From DASROJ01 sp035646975 (GTDB lineage Bacteria > Acidobacteriota > Polarisedimenticolia > JACPZX01 > DASXTC01): 9,116 nucleotides of DNA. The stretch lies in the NCBI GenBank assembly GCA_035646975.1, contig DASROJ010000205.1, forward strand, positions 1 through 9,116, given 5' to 3'. The position numbers were made by a program, and so were the translations under genes. The notes under the pieces were generated by a model, which did no database searches, was not told where the DNA came from, and worked only from the letters and a program-made list of their open reading frames with translations. Below, one piece after another: positions 1 to 6,964 of this stretch (positions within the stretch are counted from its first letter, which is position 1; the number at the start of each line of letters is the position of its first letter).

Positions 1-582
1 ATCCAGGTGGTGCCCGGCGCTGCGCCGAAACAGGCGGAAGTCGTTCCTCCACCGCCTCTCACCCCCGAGCAGCTCAAGACGCGGGCCGCCGAGCTCACCC
101 GGGAGGGCAGGCGACTGTACGAGGAGAAGCGCTGGCCGGAAGCGGTGCTCACCTTGAAGAAGGCGCTCACCACCGACCCGATCGACTTCGATGCCCAGGA
201 TGAGCTCGACAAGGCGATGGTCGAGCTGGAGAAGGCGGCCTCGCTCGAGCGGGAAATGACGGCTGCGACGAAATATTTCGGCGAAGCGGATTATGCTTCG
301 GCCCTCACCAAGTTCTACCGGCTCCAGCAGGATCACCCCGAGATGAAGATCTTCGACGCGTATATCCGGAACTCGTGGTTCAACTGGGGAGTGACGCTCC
401 TGCAGGCCGGTGTCGTGGACGAGGCGGCCGAGAAGTTCGACGAAGTGCTGCAGATCGATTCCAGGGACCCGCAGGCCGCGCGCGCGAAGGAGATCGCCAA
501 GCGCTATCACGGCAGACAGCGTGACAAGGTGTTCGACACCTTCGCCAACACGATGACCCTGAGGGCGCTGGACCAGAGCTGA
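1..582 (+). CDS. TPR-repeat protein, C-terminal part (5' truncated)
   Basis: The frame is open from base 1 to a TGA at 580-582, so this is the 3' end of a gene that begins outside the window; the GTG at 7 is probably internal. The visible 193 residues start with a short proline-rich linker (VVPPPPLTPEQ) followed by an all-helical region with about three degenerate TPR units. These lie near residues 28-62 (the EEKRWPEAVLTLKKAL stretch), 88-122 (GEADYASALTKFYRL) and 127-160 (LLQAGVVDEAAEKFDEVLQI). TPRs normally bind protein partners; nothing catalytic is visible. The N-terminal part, which could be a membrane anchor or a signalling domain, is missing, so the role cannot be inferred. The gene converges on purH with only 10 bp between the two stop codons. 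Confidence 0.8.
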   Translation: MQVVPGAAPKQAEVVPPPPLTPEQLKTRAAELTREGRRLYEEKRWPEAVLTLKKALTTDPIDFDAQDELDKAMVELEKAASLEREMTAATKYFGEADYASALTKFYRLQQDHPEMKIFDAYIRNSWFNWGVTLLQAGVVDEAAEKFDEVLQIDSRDPQAARAKEIAKRYHGRQRDKVFDTFANTMTLRALDQS

Positions 583-592
583 GAAACGAAGG

Positions 593-2146
593 CTAGTGCC
601 TGAAGTGCCGGCGACCGGTGAACACCATCGCGATTCCGTGCTCGTCGGCCGCGGCGATCACCTCGGCGTCCTTCATGGAACCCCCCGGCTGGATGATCGC
701 GGTGACACCCGATTCGGCCGCCAGGTCGACGCCATCGCGAAACGGAAAGAAGGCGTCGGAGGCCAGCACGCATCCCTCGAGAGAGGCCACCGCCTTTGCC
801 GCGCCGAACCGGACGGCATCCACGCGGCTCATCTGGCCGGCGCCGATCCCGGCCGTCGCAGCGCCTCGCGCGTACACGATGGCATTCGATTTCACGTGGC
901 GCGCGATCGTCCAGGCGAACAGCAGGGCTTCGGTCTCCTCGCCCGTCGGGGATCGCTTCGTCACCAGCTTCAGCTCCGGCCTGGCGATCATCCGGTCCCG
1001 ATCCTGCACCAGGAGGCCTCCGGCAACGCGCTTGTAGTCCCGTCCGGCGGCGCTCCGGCCAGCCGCTCCCGTCTTCATCACGCGCAGGTTCTTCCGAGAG
1101 CGCAACGTGTCGATCGCCGCGGCGTCGAAATCGGGAGCGATTACCGCCTCGAGAAACAACGAGACGATCTCCCTGGAGGTCTCGCCATCGATGGGCCGGT
1201 TGAACGCGACGATGCCGCCGAACGCCGACACCGGATCCGCCGCCAGGGCGCGCCGGAAGGCGTCGGCCGCATCCGAGCCCAGTGCCGCGCCGGCGGGGTT
1301 GGTGTGCTTGATGATCGCGCAGGCGGGCGGGTCGAAGTCGCTGACCAGCGCCCACGCCGCGTCGAGGTCGAGGATGTTGTTGAACGACAACTCCTTGCCC
1401 TGGAGCTGTTCGGCGGAGACGGCTCCCGGGGCGGTATCGAGCGGGTCGGCGTACAGCGCGGCAGCCTGATGCGGGTTTTCCCCATAGCGCAGGTCGAACA
1501 CCTTGCGAAACGTGAGCGGCAGAAGCCTCGGCAGGCCCGAGGCGGCGCCGCGCTGCGCCCGTCGCTCCAGGTAGTCGGCGATCAGGGCATCGTAGGAGGC
1601 CGTGTGGGCGAAGGCATGCGCCGCCAGCATCAGCCGCGTCGCCGGCGAGACGTCGCCCGTTTCGCGCAGCTCGCCCAGGACCGCCGGATAATCCCCGGGA
1701 TCCACGAGCACCACGACATCGTGATGGTTCTTCGAGGCGGACCGGATCATCGCCGGGCCGCCGATGTCGATCATCTCGATCACCTCGTCGAACGCGTCGG
1801 GCTTGCTTCTCGCCGTTTGCTCGAACGGGTAAAGGTTGATCACCACCATGTCGATCATCTCGATACCGTGCTCATGCGCCTGTCGCGCATGGTCCGGATT
1901 GTCGCGAACGGTGAGCAGCCCTCCGTGGACCTTGGGGTGCAGCGTCTTGACGCGTCCGTCGAGCATCTCCGGAAACCCGGTCACATCAGACACCTCGCGA
2001 ACCGCGATCCCCGCCTCGACCAGCGCCCGTGCGGTTCCCCCCGTGGAAACGATCTCGACCCCGGCGCCGCGCAGCTCGCGGGCCAGATCCACGACGCCGC
2101 TCTTGTCGAAGACGCTGATCAACGCGCGATGGATTCCGGCGCTCAT
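593..2146 (-). CDS. purH: Bifunctional AICAR formyltransferase / IMP cyclohydrolase
   Basis: This cytosolic enzyme performs the last two steps of de novo purine synthesis: it formylates AICAR with 10-formyl-THF and cyclises FAICAR to IMP. The 517 residues are full length for the family. The N-terminal IMP cyclohydrolase domain (about 1-145, MGS-like fold) shows STGGTA (34-39) and VKTLHPKVHGGLL (66-78). The transformylase domain shows RYGENPHQ (220-227), LSFNNILDLDAAW (253-265), the catalytic Lys280-His281 in KHTNPAG, and SNAIVYA (420-426). It ends with the usual MVFTGRRHFRH. Many bacterial homologues have NPCG where this one has NPAG; the human enzyme also has Ala there, so the change is tolerated. 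The ATG at 2146 overlaps the upstream gene's TGA as ATGA and has no strong Shine-Dalgarno sequence, which suggests translational coupling. It is the last gene of a probable four-gene operon. Confidence 0.97.
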   Translation of the reverse strand: MSAGIHRALISVFDKSGVVDLARELRGAGVEIVSTGGTARALVEAGIAVREVSDVTGFPEMLDGRVKTLHPKVHGGLLTVRDNPDHARQAHEHGIEMIDMVVINLYPFEQTARSKPDAFDEVIEMIDIGGPAMIRSASKNHHDVVVLVDPGDYPAVLGELRETGDVSPATRLMLAAHAFAHTASYDALIADYLERRAQRGAASGLPRLLPLTFRKVFDLRYGENPHQAAALYADPLDTAPGAVSAEQLQGKELSFNNILDLDAAWALVSDFDPPACAIIKHTNPAGAALGSDAADAFRRALAADPVSAFGGIVAFNRPIDGETSREIVSLFLEAVIAPDFDAAAIDTLRSRKNLRVMKTGAAGRSAAGRDYKRVAGGLLVQDRDRMIARPELKLVTKRSPTGEETEALLFAWTIARHVKSNAIVYARGAATAGIGAGQMSRVDAVRFGAAKAVASLEGCVLASDAFFPFRDGVDLAAESGVTAIIQPGGSMKDAEVIAAADEHGIAMVFTGRRHFRH

Positions 2147-2961
2147 GGCTTGTCGACCTTGGCCGTACCGGTGATCACCTTGACGCCCGAGGGGGGAAGG
2201 GAGGACCTGTCGCGGGCGAGGTACGGCGTGCCCCGGAGATCCCCGTGGGCGCGCTCCCAGATCTCGAGCCAGATCCTGGCCGTGTCGGTGACGCTGTGCG
2301 AGTAGCTGAGCGAACCGATGGCGAACGGAAGGGACCTGACATCGAATCTTTGCGCCAGGGGGGCCGGGTTGTTCGCCGCGTAGGCCTGTCCCAGACGCAC
2401 GTAATACTGGCGCGCACGCGTCGCGATCCGCTCGGAAAACACCCGTGGGCCCGGGGCGCCCGGCCCGTCGAGCGAGGGCTCCTTCCAGCCGTAGAAGACC
2501 AGGGGGAACTTGTCGATGTTGCTCTCGACGTATTCCATGTAATCGTGAAAATACTGGATCTCACGGGGATCGTCGCTTGAAACCTGCAGAGGGTTGTTCA
2601 GATCGCCGATGAAATGGGAGAGCGCACCCAGCTGCACGGCGACATCGGCAAAAGGCCGGTGGGCGTCGATCATCGAAACGGCGCTGGCGGTCAGCTCCTC
2701 GACTCTCGCCGCGGCGCAGGGGGCGGTCTGCCCGTGATCCTGATGGTGCCACGGGCTGGATTCGTCATCGGCGGCCTGTCTGGCGCCTGCGTTCAGGTCA
2801 TCGAGATGGCTTTCCAGGACCCCCCGCAGCGAGAGCGGCATCAGCCGCACCGCTTCCCGGGCGACTCGTGAGTCCATCGGGCCAGTCCAGGCGGAAGAGC
2901 GCTGCGTTGCGGCGGCAAGGATCAGTGGGACGATCAGGAGCGCGAGTGCGGGGTGTCTCAT
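2143..2961 (-). CDS. Exported zinc-dependent phospholipase C / S1-P1 nuclease-like protein
   Basis: The 272-residue protein has a Sec signal peptide (1-24) whose likely cleavage after SSA leaves Trp25 as the mature N-terminus. In the Bacillus cereus phospholipase C family the N-terminal Trp itself binds zinc. Family landmarks follow in order: an acidic Asp65-Asp66, a HHQDH cluster (72-76), HFIGD (116-120, the HxxxD zinc pair, followed by NNPL) and HDYME (139-143, the HxxxE pair). Two usual ligands are altered. The early His after the N-terminal Trp appears to be Asp30 (MDSRVA where relatives have a TH-x-x-IA pattern), and the His that normally follows xxPM is Gln126. A complete three-zinc site is therefore not certain. 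It probably acts outside the cytoplasm as a phosphoesterase (phospholipid or nucleic acid) or a degenerate relative; the substrate is unknown. ATG at 2961; its TGA overlaps the purH start by 4 bp. Confidence 0.75.
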   Translation of the reverse strand: MRHPALALLIVPLILAAATQRSSAWTGPMDSRVAREAVRLMPLSLRGVLESHLDDLNAGARQAADDESSPWHHQDHGQTAPCAAARVEELTASAVSMIDAHRPFADVAVQLGALSHFIGDLNNPLQVSSDDPREIQYFHDYMEYVESNIDKFPLVFYGWKEPSLDGPGAPGPRVFSERIATRARQYYVRLGQAYAANNPAPLAQRFDVRSLPFAIGSLSYSHSVTDTARIWLEIWERAHGDLRGTPYLARDRSSLPPSGVKVITGTAKVDKP

Positions 2962-2979
2962 CGACCGGGCACCCCTCGC

Positions 2980-3636
2980 CTATTCGGGCAGACGATCGAG
3001 TGGCAGCGAGATGTTGCCGGACTCCTCGAGCCAGTGACGGAGCTTTACCACCATCAGGTTCTTGTTCTCGACGACCTGCGGGTTGTGCCTGACTTCGGCC
3101 AGCTCGGGTTTGAGAGCAACGGCTTTGAGGTAGTAGTCGATCGCGCTGTCGTAGTCGCCCTTCTTGTCGTAGATCGTTCCAATGTTGTAGTAGGCCAGCG
3201 CGTACTTGTCGTCGACACTGAGAGCCTTCTGGAAGGCGTCCATCGCGGGAGCCAGCTTGCCCATCTTGTTGTAGGCGGTCCCAATGTTGTTCCACGGGAT
3301 GGGGGAGCGTCGGTCCAGACGCGCGGCGGAGTGGAACTCCCGCAGGGCGTTCTTCATGTCGTTCTGCAGGACGTACTGATTGCCCAGATTGTTGTGCAGC
3401 CCCGGATTGTCCGGATCGGCGGCCAGGCGCAGCCTGTACGCGGTAATCGGATCGGACGCGGCCTCTTTCTGCCAGAGACTGGCCACGTCCACCGAGACGC
3501 CCTCTCCGGTGGAAATCGTTTCCTGCCCGCGCCGGTTCGCGCAGCCCATCGTGAAAATGGTGAAGATGCACGCCGACGCCGCCATCCCCGCCATCCACAT
3601 GCCGCGACGCGACGTCCCGATCCTGCCGGTGCTCAC
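2980..3636 (-). CDS. TPR lipoprotein
   Basis: The 218-residue protein begins with a basic n-region and a hydrophobic stretch (about 13-31) ending in TMGC, so Cys32 is a plausible though imperfect lipobox cysteine. It is probably a lipoprotein or otherwise anchored outside the cytoplasm. After a linker come three clean consecutive 34-residue TPRs at about 77-110, 111-144 and 145-178, recognisable by NNLGNQY, NNIGTAY and YNIGTIY with matching second helices. A short tail (NPQVVENKNLMVVKLRHWL) follows. TPR arrays act as protein-binding scaffolds; the partner is unknown. The GTG at 3636 is chosen because it overlaps the upstream TGA as GTGA and is preceded by a G-rich Shine-Dalgarno-like run (AAGGGGGG). 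A later ATG at 3600 would shorten the n-region but keep the lipobox. The downstream gene starts after 18 bp. Confidence 0.85.
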   Translation of the reverse strand: MSTGRIGTSRRGMWMAGMAASACIFTIFTMGCANRRGQETISTGEGVSVDVASLWQKEAASDPITAYRLRLAADPDNPGLHNNLGNQYVLQNDMKNALREFHSAARLDRRSPIPWNNIGTAYNKMGKLAPAMDAFQKALSVDDKYALAYYNIGTIYDKKGDYDSAIDYYLKAVALKPELAEVRHNPQVVENKNLMVVKLRHWLEESGNISLPLDRLPE

Positions 3637-4307
3637 TTGCCGCCCCCCTTCGCTCTGGCCTGGCCAGCCGGGATTGCCTTGAGGCTCACGCCGCCGTTCT
3701 TGACGACGATCGAGTAGGTCACGGCATCGCAGCCGGCCTTTTGCCTGATCGCCTGGGTCTTCGCCGTGATCTGCTTGAGGAAGCTCTTGTAGGAGACACG
3801 CTTGACGTCTTCCCCCCCCGCCAGGCGGTTCGCTTCCATGTACCTATCATAGAACACTCGGAAGGATTCGTCCTCGACGGCCGGGTTGGCGAAGCTGGAG
3901 CGGTAGAACTCGGCCTTTGCGGCAGGGTCGCGTTTCGCCGCGGCACCGGCCGGGCCGGCGGCAGGCTCCGACGGCTCGGCGGCCTCCGCGGGAGCGCGTC
4001 TCACCGGTTCGACAAAACCAGGGATGCCGGGACGCAGCCGGCCCTCTTCCTTGGCCCGCAGCATCTTGTTCCACAGCTCGACCATCGTCTGGTACTTCGC
4101 GGCGAGAGAGTTGTACCGGTAGCGATCCGCGAACCGCTGCATCGGAGAGTTCCCAATCACCTTGATGAGAATCTCGAGCCCCTTGCGGACTTCGTGGGGC
4201 TGCCTGGGAACCACTCCAGAGAAAAACATGTCGTACTGGAGTTTGAGCTGGCGGATTCCGATCTCGATCTTGTTGAGCTCGTCGTCGAAGGGATTGGGCT
4301 CTGGCAT
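3633..4307 (-). CDS. Conserved two-part hypothetical protein, MXAN_5187-like
   Basis: Counted from the ATG at 4307 the protein has 224 residues and no signal peptide, so it is probably cytosolic. It has an N-terminal helical block (about 1-92, with LNKIEIGIRQLKLQYDMFF and a region rich in Arg, Tyr and Trp), an Ala/Pro/Glu-rich flexible linker (about 100-130) and a C-terminal block (about 132-214) running from FRVFYDRYMEAN to SIVVKNGGVSLKAIP. From memory this arrangement resembles proteins annotated as MXAN_5187 family/C-terminal domain, whose biochemical role I do not know. An in-frame GTG at 4364 would add 19 residues. It would sit almost at the predicted transcription start and those residues look non-conserved, so the ATG is preferred. 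It is the first gene of the operon with the TPR lipoprotein, the phospholipase-like protein and purH. Confidence 0.72.
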   Translation of the reverse strand: MPEPNPFDDELNKIEIGIRQLKLQYDMFFSGVVPRQPHEVRKGLEILIKVIGNSPMQRFADRYRYNSLAAKYQTMVELWNKMLRAKEEGRLRPGIPGFVEPVRRAPAEAAEPSEPAAGPAGAAAKRDPAAKAEFYRSSFANPAVEDESFRVFYDRYMEANRLAGGEDVKRVSYKSFLKQITAKTQAIRQKAGCDAVTYSIVVKNGGVSLKAIPAGQARAKGGGK

Positions 4308-4367
4308 TCGATGCGCGTCCGTCCGAATCGGGCGGGTCAGGGATGAACTGTCGTTCCGGGACACCAG

Positions 4368-4380
4368 CCTATAATATAGG
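4368..4380. promoter_or_regulatory. Symmetric divergent promoter core (-10 elements) for selA and the purH operon
   Basis: The sequence CCTATAATATAGG is a perfect inverted repeat with 6-bp arms around a single A. On the plus strand it contains the consensus -10 TATAAT (4370-4375); on the minus strand it contains TATATT (4378-4373), one mismatch from consensus. Predicted start sites near 4382 (plus) and 4366 (minus) give leaders of about 56-58 nt to the selA TTG (4439) and the minus-strand ATG (4307). It lies in the 131-bp gap between the divergent genes. The -35 regions are weak, so this rests on the -10 and the position. Confidence 0.6.
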
Positions 4381-4427
4381 GACCGCGCAAGGGCGAATCA
4401 AACCGGCGCCCCGGAAGGGGAAGAATC

Positions 4428-4432
4428 GGAGG
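4428..4432 (+). promoter_or_regulatory. Shine-Dalgarno of selA, fixing a TTG start
   Basis: GGAGG at 4428-4432, within a longer purine run, ends 6 nt before the TTG at 4439. This supports TTG as the selA start over the earlier in-frame ATG at 4343, which lies upstream of the predicted promoter. Confidence 0.75.
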
Positions 4433-4438
4433 GGGAGC

Positions 4439-5866
4439 TTGTCAGAGGGCCGACCCAGCGAATACCGCAGGATCCCCGCTGTGGATGCGGTCTTGCGCCG
4501 TGAGGACGTCCAGGCGCTCGTGGCGGCCCATGGCAGGACATTGGTCATCGAGGCGGTGCGGGAGGCCATCTCCCGCATGCGCGGCCGGCTGGCCGGTCCG
4601 GCCGAGGCCGGGACCGAGGCGCCCGACCTTCTGGCCGATCTGACCACCCGGATCGAAGCCGCCATCAGGCGCCGGACCGAATCGACCCTGACACGGGTCA
4701 TCAACGCATCAGGCGTCATCGTCCACACCAACCTGGGCCGCGCTCCGTTGTCAGACGAGGCGCGCGCGCGGGTTGCGGGCGTCGCCTCGGCGTACGCAGC
4801 GCTGGAATACGATCTTCCGGAGGGCCGGCGCGGCTCCCGTTCGTCGCATGTCGAGCGGAGGCTCGAGTTCCTGTTCCCGGGCCATGCGGCGCTCGCGGTC
4901 AACAACAACGCGGCCGCGGTCTTCCTGGCGCTGAACACGGTGGCGGAAGGGCGCGAGGTCATCATCTCGCGCGGAGAGCTTGTCGAGATTGGAGGTTCGT
5001 TTCGCATTCCCGACGTGTTGGCAAAGAGCGGCGCGAAGCTGCGAGAGGTGGGCACGACGAATCGCACGCGGACGTCCGACTACGAGGGGGCCGTCGGTCC
5101 GGCCACCGGGATGATCCTGAAGGTTCATCCGAGCAACTACCGCATCGTCGGCTTCACGCAGCAGGTCGAGGTGCCGCGGCTGTCCGACATCGCGCGTCGG
5201 CATGGACTCCCGCTGATGGTGGACCAGGGCAGCGGCTGCCTGCTGGACATGACGGGCGCGGGGATCAAGGACGAGCCGACGGTGCGCGCCCTGCTCGACC
5301 AGGGGGCAGACATCGTGTCGTTCAGCGGAGACAAGATGCTGGGTGGACCGCAGGCAGGCATCGCGCTCGGGCGCCGCGATCTGATCGACGCCATGAGGAA
5401 GAACCCGCTTTACCGGGTTCTTCGTCTCGACAAGATGACCATCGCGGCGCTCGAGGCGACGCTCGATGCCTACGTCAGGGGCAGCGAGCTGGCCGAGATA
5501 CCGGTTCTGCGGATGATCTTCGCCGCGCGGGACGAGATCGCCGCGCGGGCCGCGCGCCTGTCCGAAACGCTGCGAACCCGGCTCGGCGCAGGTTGCGATG
5601 TCGCAACGCAGGAGGGGGTGTCACGGGTGGGCGGCGGGTCGGCCCCGACCGAAGATCTGCCCACGATGCTTCTTGTCCTCAGGCCCACCGCGGCCGGACG
5701 TCGCTCGGTCGACGACTGGGAGCAGCGACTGCGGACCCCCGCGTCGAGTCACCTCAGCCCCGTGGTGGCACGCATCCACGACGATGCGCTCGTGCTGGAT
5801 CTGCGGACCGTCGAGCCCTCGGAGGAAGCGGATCTGGTGGAGGCGCTGGCCGCCTCACAGACCTGA
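4439..5866 (+). CDS. selA: L-seryl-tRNA(Sec) selenium transferase
   Basis: SelA is a PLP enzyme that converts Ser-tRNA(Sec) to Sec-tRNA(Sec) using selenophosphate; it forms a large homodecamer in the cytosol. The 475 residues from the TTG match the usual family length. The N-terminal tRNA-binding region has RRIPAVDAVL. The PLP core shows TRVINASGVIVHTNLGRAPL, NNNAAAVFLALNT, ISRGELVEIGGSFRIPDV, VGTTNRT and HPSNYRIVGFT. The PLP lysine is Lys299 in SFSGDKMLGGPQAG. The C-terminal domain has GGGSAPTEDLP and ends normally. The start is set by a strong Shine-Dalgarno; residues encoded between 4343 and 4438 are basic, low-complexity and unlike SelA. selB, selC and selD are not seen in the window. The last 12 bp overlap the 3' end of convergent ychF. 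A 10-bp perfect stem lies inside the gene at 5398-5423. Confidence 0.96.
   Translation: MSEGRPSEYRRIPAVDAVLRREDVQALVAAHGRTLVIEAVREAISRMRGRLAGPAEAGTEAPDLLADLTTRIEAAIRRRTESTLTRVINASGVIVHTNLGRAPLSDEARARVAGVASAYAALEYDLPEGRRGSRSSHVERRLEFLFPGHAALAVNNNAAAVFLALNTVAEGREVIISRGELVEIGGSFRIPDVLAKSGAKLREVGTTNRTRTSDYEGAVGPATGMILKVHPSNYRIVGFTQQVEVPRLSDIARRHGLPLMVDQGSGCLLDMTGAGIKDEPTVRALLDQGADIVSFSGDKMLGGPQAGIALGRRDLIDAMRKNPLYRVLRLDKMTIAALEATLDAYVRGSELAEIPVLRMIFAARDEIAARAARLSETLRTRLGAGCDVATQEGVSRVGGGSAPTEDLPTMLLVLRPTAAGRRSVDDWEQRLRTPASSHLSPVVARIHDDALVLDLRTVEPSEEADLVEALAASQT
5398..5423 (+). repeat. Perfect 10-bp inverted repeat inside selA
   Basis: GAAGAACCCG (5398-5407) and CGGGTTCTTC (5414-5423) are exact complements separated by the 6-nt loop CTTTAC. 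The stem sits in the codons for KNPLYRVL, just after the PLP-lysine region. There is no T-tract behind it, so it is not a standard terminator. It could affect translation or RNA folding, or be a chance product of codon choice. Confidence 0.7.
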
Positions 5867-6940
5867 ACGGATGTGCATGATGTCGCCATCCGCAACCACG
5901 TACTCCTTGCCCTCCAGCCGCAGAAGCCCCTTCTCCTTGGCGACGTTGAACGACCCGCAGCTCACCAGCTCCTCGTAGCGGATGACCTCGGCCCTGATGA
6001 ATCCCTTCTCGAGATCGGTGTGGATCGTTCCAGCCGCCCGTGATGCGACCGTGCCCCTGCGGATGGGCCAGGCGCGACATTCGTCCTCGCCCACCGTGTA
6101 GAAGGAGATGAGGCCAAGAAGATCGTACGAAGAGTGGATGATTCGATCCAGCGCCGGCTCCCCGATGCCAAGCTCCGAGCGGAAGGCCGCGGCCTCATCG
6201 TCGGACAGCGCGGCGATCTCCTCTTCGATCTTTCCCGAGGCGGCGGCCACCTTCACCCTGGGGTGCGACGCCGCGCCCTGCAGGCCGAACTGCTCGACGG
6301 CATCGCCGACGCGGGCGATGTCGCCCTCTCCCAGGTTCACCAGCAGCAGCAGAGGCTTCGCGGAATAGAAGGCGAATCCCCGGAGAGCCTTCTCGTCCTC
6401 GGTGGAGAACTCGACGCCGCGCAGCGGACGTCCGGCCTCGAGCTGTTCACGCACTTTTTCGAGCGTCGCGAGCTCTTTCTTCTCCTCCGGCCTGTTGGTC
6501 TTGGAAATGCTCGACTTGAGCCGTTCGATCCGTCTTTGCGCCGCGTCGAGGTCGGCGAGAATCAGCTCCATTTCCATCGTCTCGAAGTCGCGGGCCGGGT
6601 CGAGGGAACCCTCGCTGTGAGAGATCGCTTCGTCGGGGAATGCGCGGGTGACGTGAGCCAGCGCGTCCATCGGCTTGAGCGCGGCCAGCGAAAGGGAGCC
6701 CTTGGCGTCACCCTTCTGCAGACCCACGATGTCGACGTACTCGAAGGTCGACGGGGTGGTTTTCTTCGGCTTGAACATGGCGCTCATGCGCGCCAGGCGG
6801 GCGTCGGGCACGCGCGCGATCCCGAGGTTGGGGTCGGTGCGGCCCGAGCCGAAGCGCGGGGTCTCGACATGGGCGCCTGTGAGCAGGTTGAACAGCGTGG
6901 TCTTGCCGACCTGCGGGAATCCGAACAGTCCTATCTTCAT
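5855..6940 (-). CDS. ychF: YchF/OLA1-family P-loop ATPase/GTPase
   Basis: This is a 361-residue TRAFAC-class P-loop NTPase, near the 363 residues of E. coli YchF. YchF proteins prefer ATP, bind ribosomes and are linked to redox-stress responses. Visible parts are the Walker A GFPQVGKT (7-14), the G3 motif DIVG (70-73, then LQKG), a coiled-coil insertion (about 124-170, with LDAAQRRIERLKSSI), the G4-like VNLGE (201-205, NxxE as in this family rather than NKxD), and a C-terminal TGS domain with ISFYTVGEDECRAWPIRRG, AAGTIHTDLEKGFIRAEVI and GKEYVVADGDIMHIR. The P-loop is slightly unusual, since most YchF proteins have NVGKS where this has QVGKT. The protein diverges from an exported-protein gene across a 61-bp gap holding a palindromic -10-like element, and its 3' end overlaps selA by 12 bp. 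Confidence 0.94.
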   Translation of the reverse strand: MKIGLFGFPQVGKTTLFNLLTGAHVETPRFGSGRTDPNLGIARVPDARLARMSAMFKPKKTTPSTFEYVDIVGLQKGDAKGSLSLAALKPMDALAHVTRAFPDEAISHSEGSLDPARDFETMEMELILADLDAAQRRIERLKSSISKTNRPEEKKELATLEKVREQLEAGRPLRGVEFSTEDEKALRGFAFYSAKPLLLLVNLGEGDIARVGDAVEQFGLQGAASHPRVKVAAASGKIEEEIAALSDDEAAAFRSELGIGEPALDRIIHSSYDLLGLISFYTVGEDECRAWPIRRGTVASRAAGTIHTDLEKGFIRAEVIRYEELVSCGSFNVAKEKGLLRLEGKEYVVADGDIMHIRSGL

Positions 6941-6964
6941 GAAGCGCGTATGCTAACACAGCGA

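Noticed and set aside
7..582. GTG at 7 as the true start of the first gene
   Set aside because: The frame is already open at base 1 and begins in a proline-rich linker, so the gene most likely starts upstream of the window.
596..2305. Long open plus-strand frame (569 codons) opposite purH
   Set aside because: It is antisense to an unmistakable full-length purH; the translation is Arg/Gly-rich and low in coherent hydrophobic pattern, as expected of a GC-rich shadow frame.
2953..3717. Plus-strand open frame opposite the TPR lipoprotein gene
   Set aside because: The minus strand encodes three clean TPR units here; the antisense frame has no recognisable features.
4308..4364. GTG at 4364 as the start of the MXAN_5187-like protein
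   Set aside because: It would lie about 2 nt from the predicted transcript start and would add 19 residues that look like translated leader; the ATG at 4307 is more likely.
4343..4438. ATG at 4343 as the selA start
   Set aside because: It lies upstream of the predicted -10, lacks a good Shine-Dalgarno and adds a basic segment absent from SelA proteins; the TTG at 4439 has GGAGG at ideal spacing.
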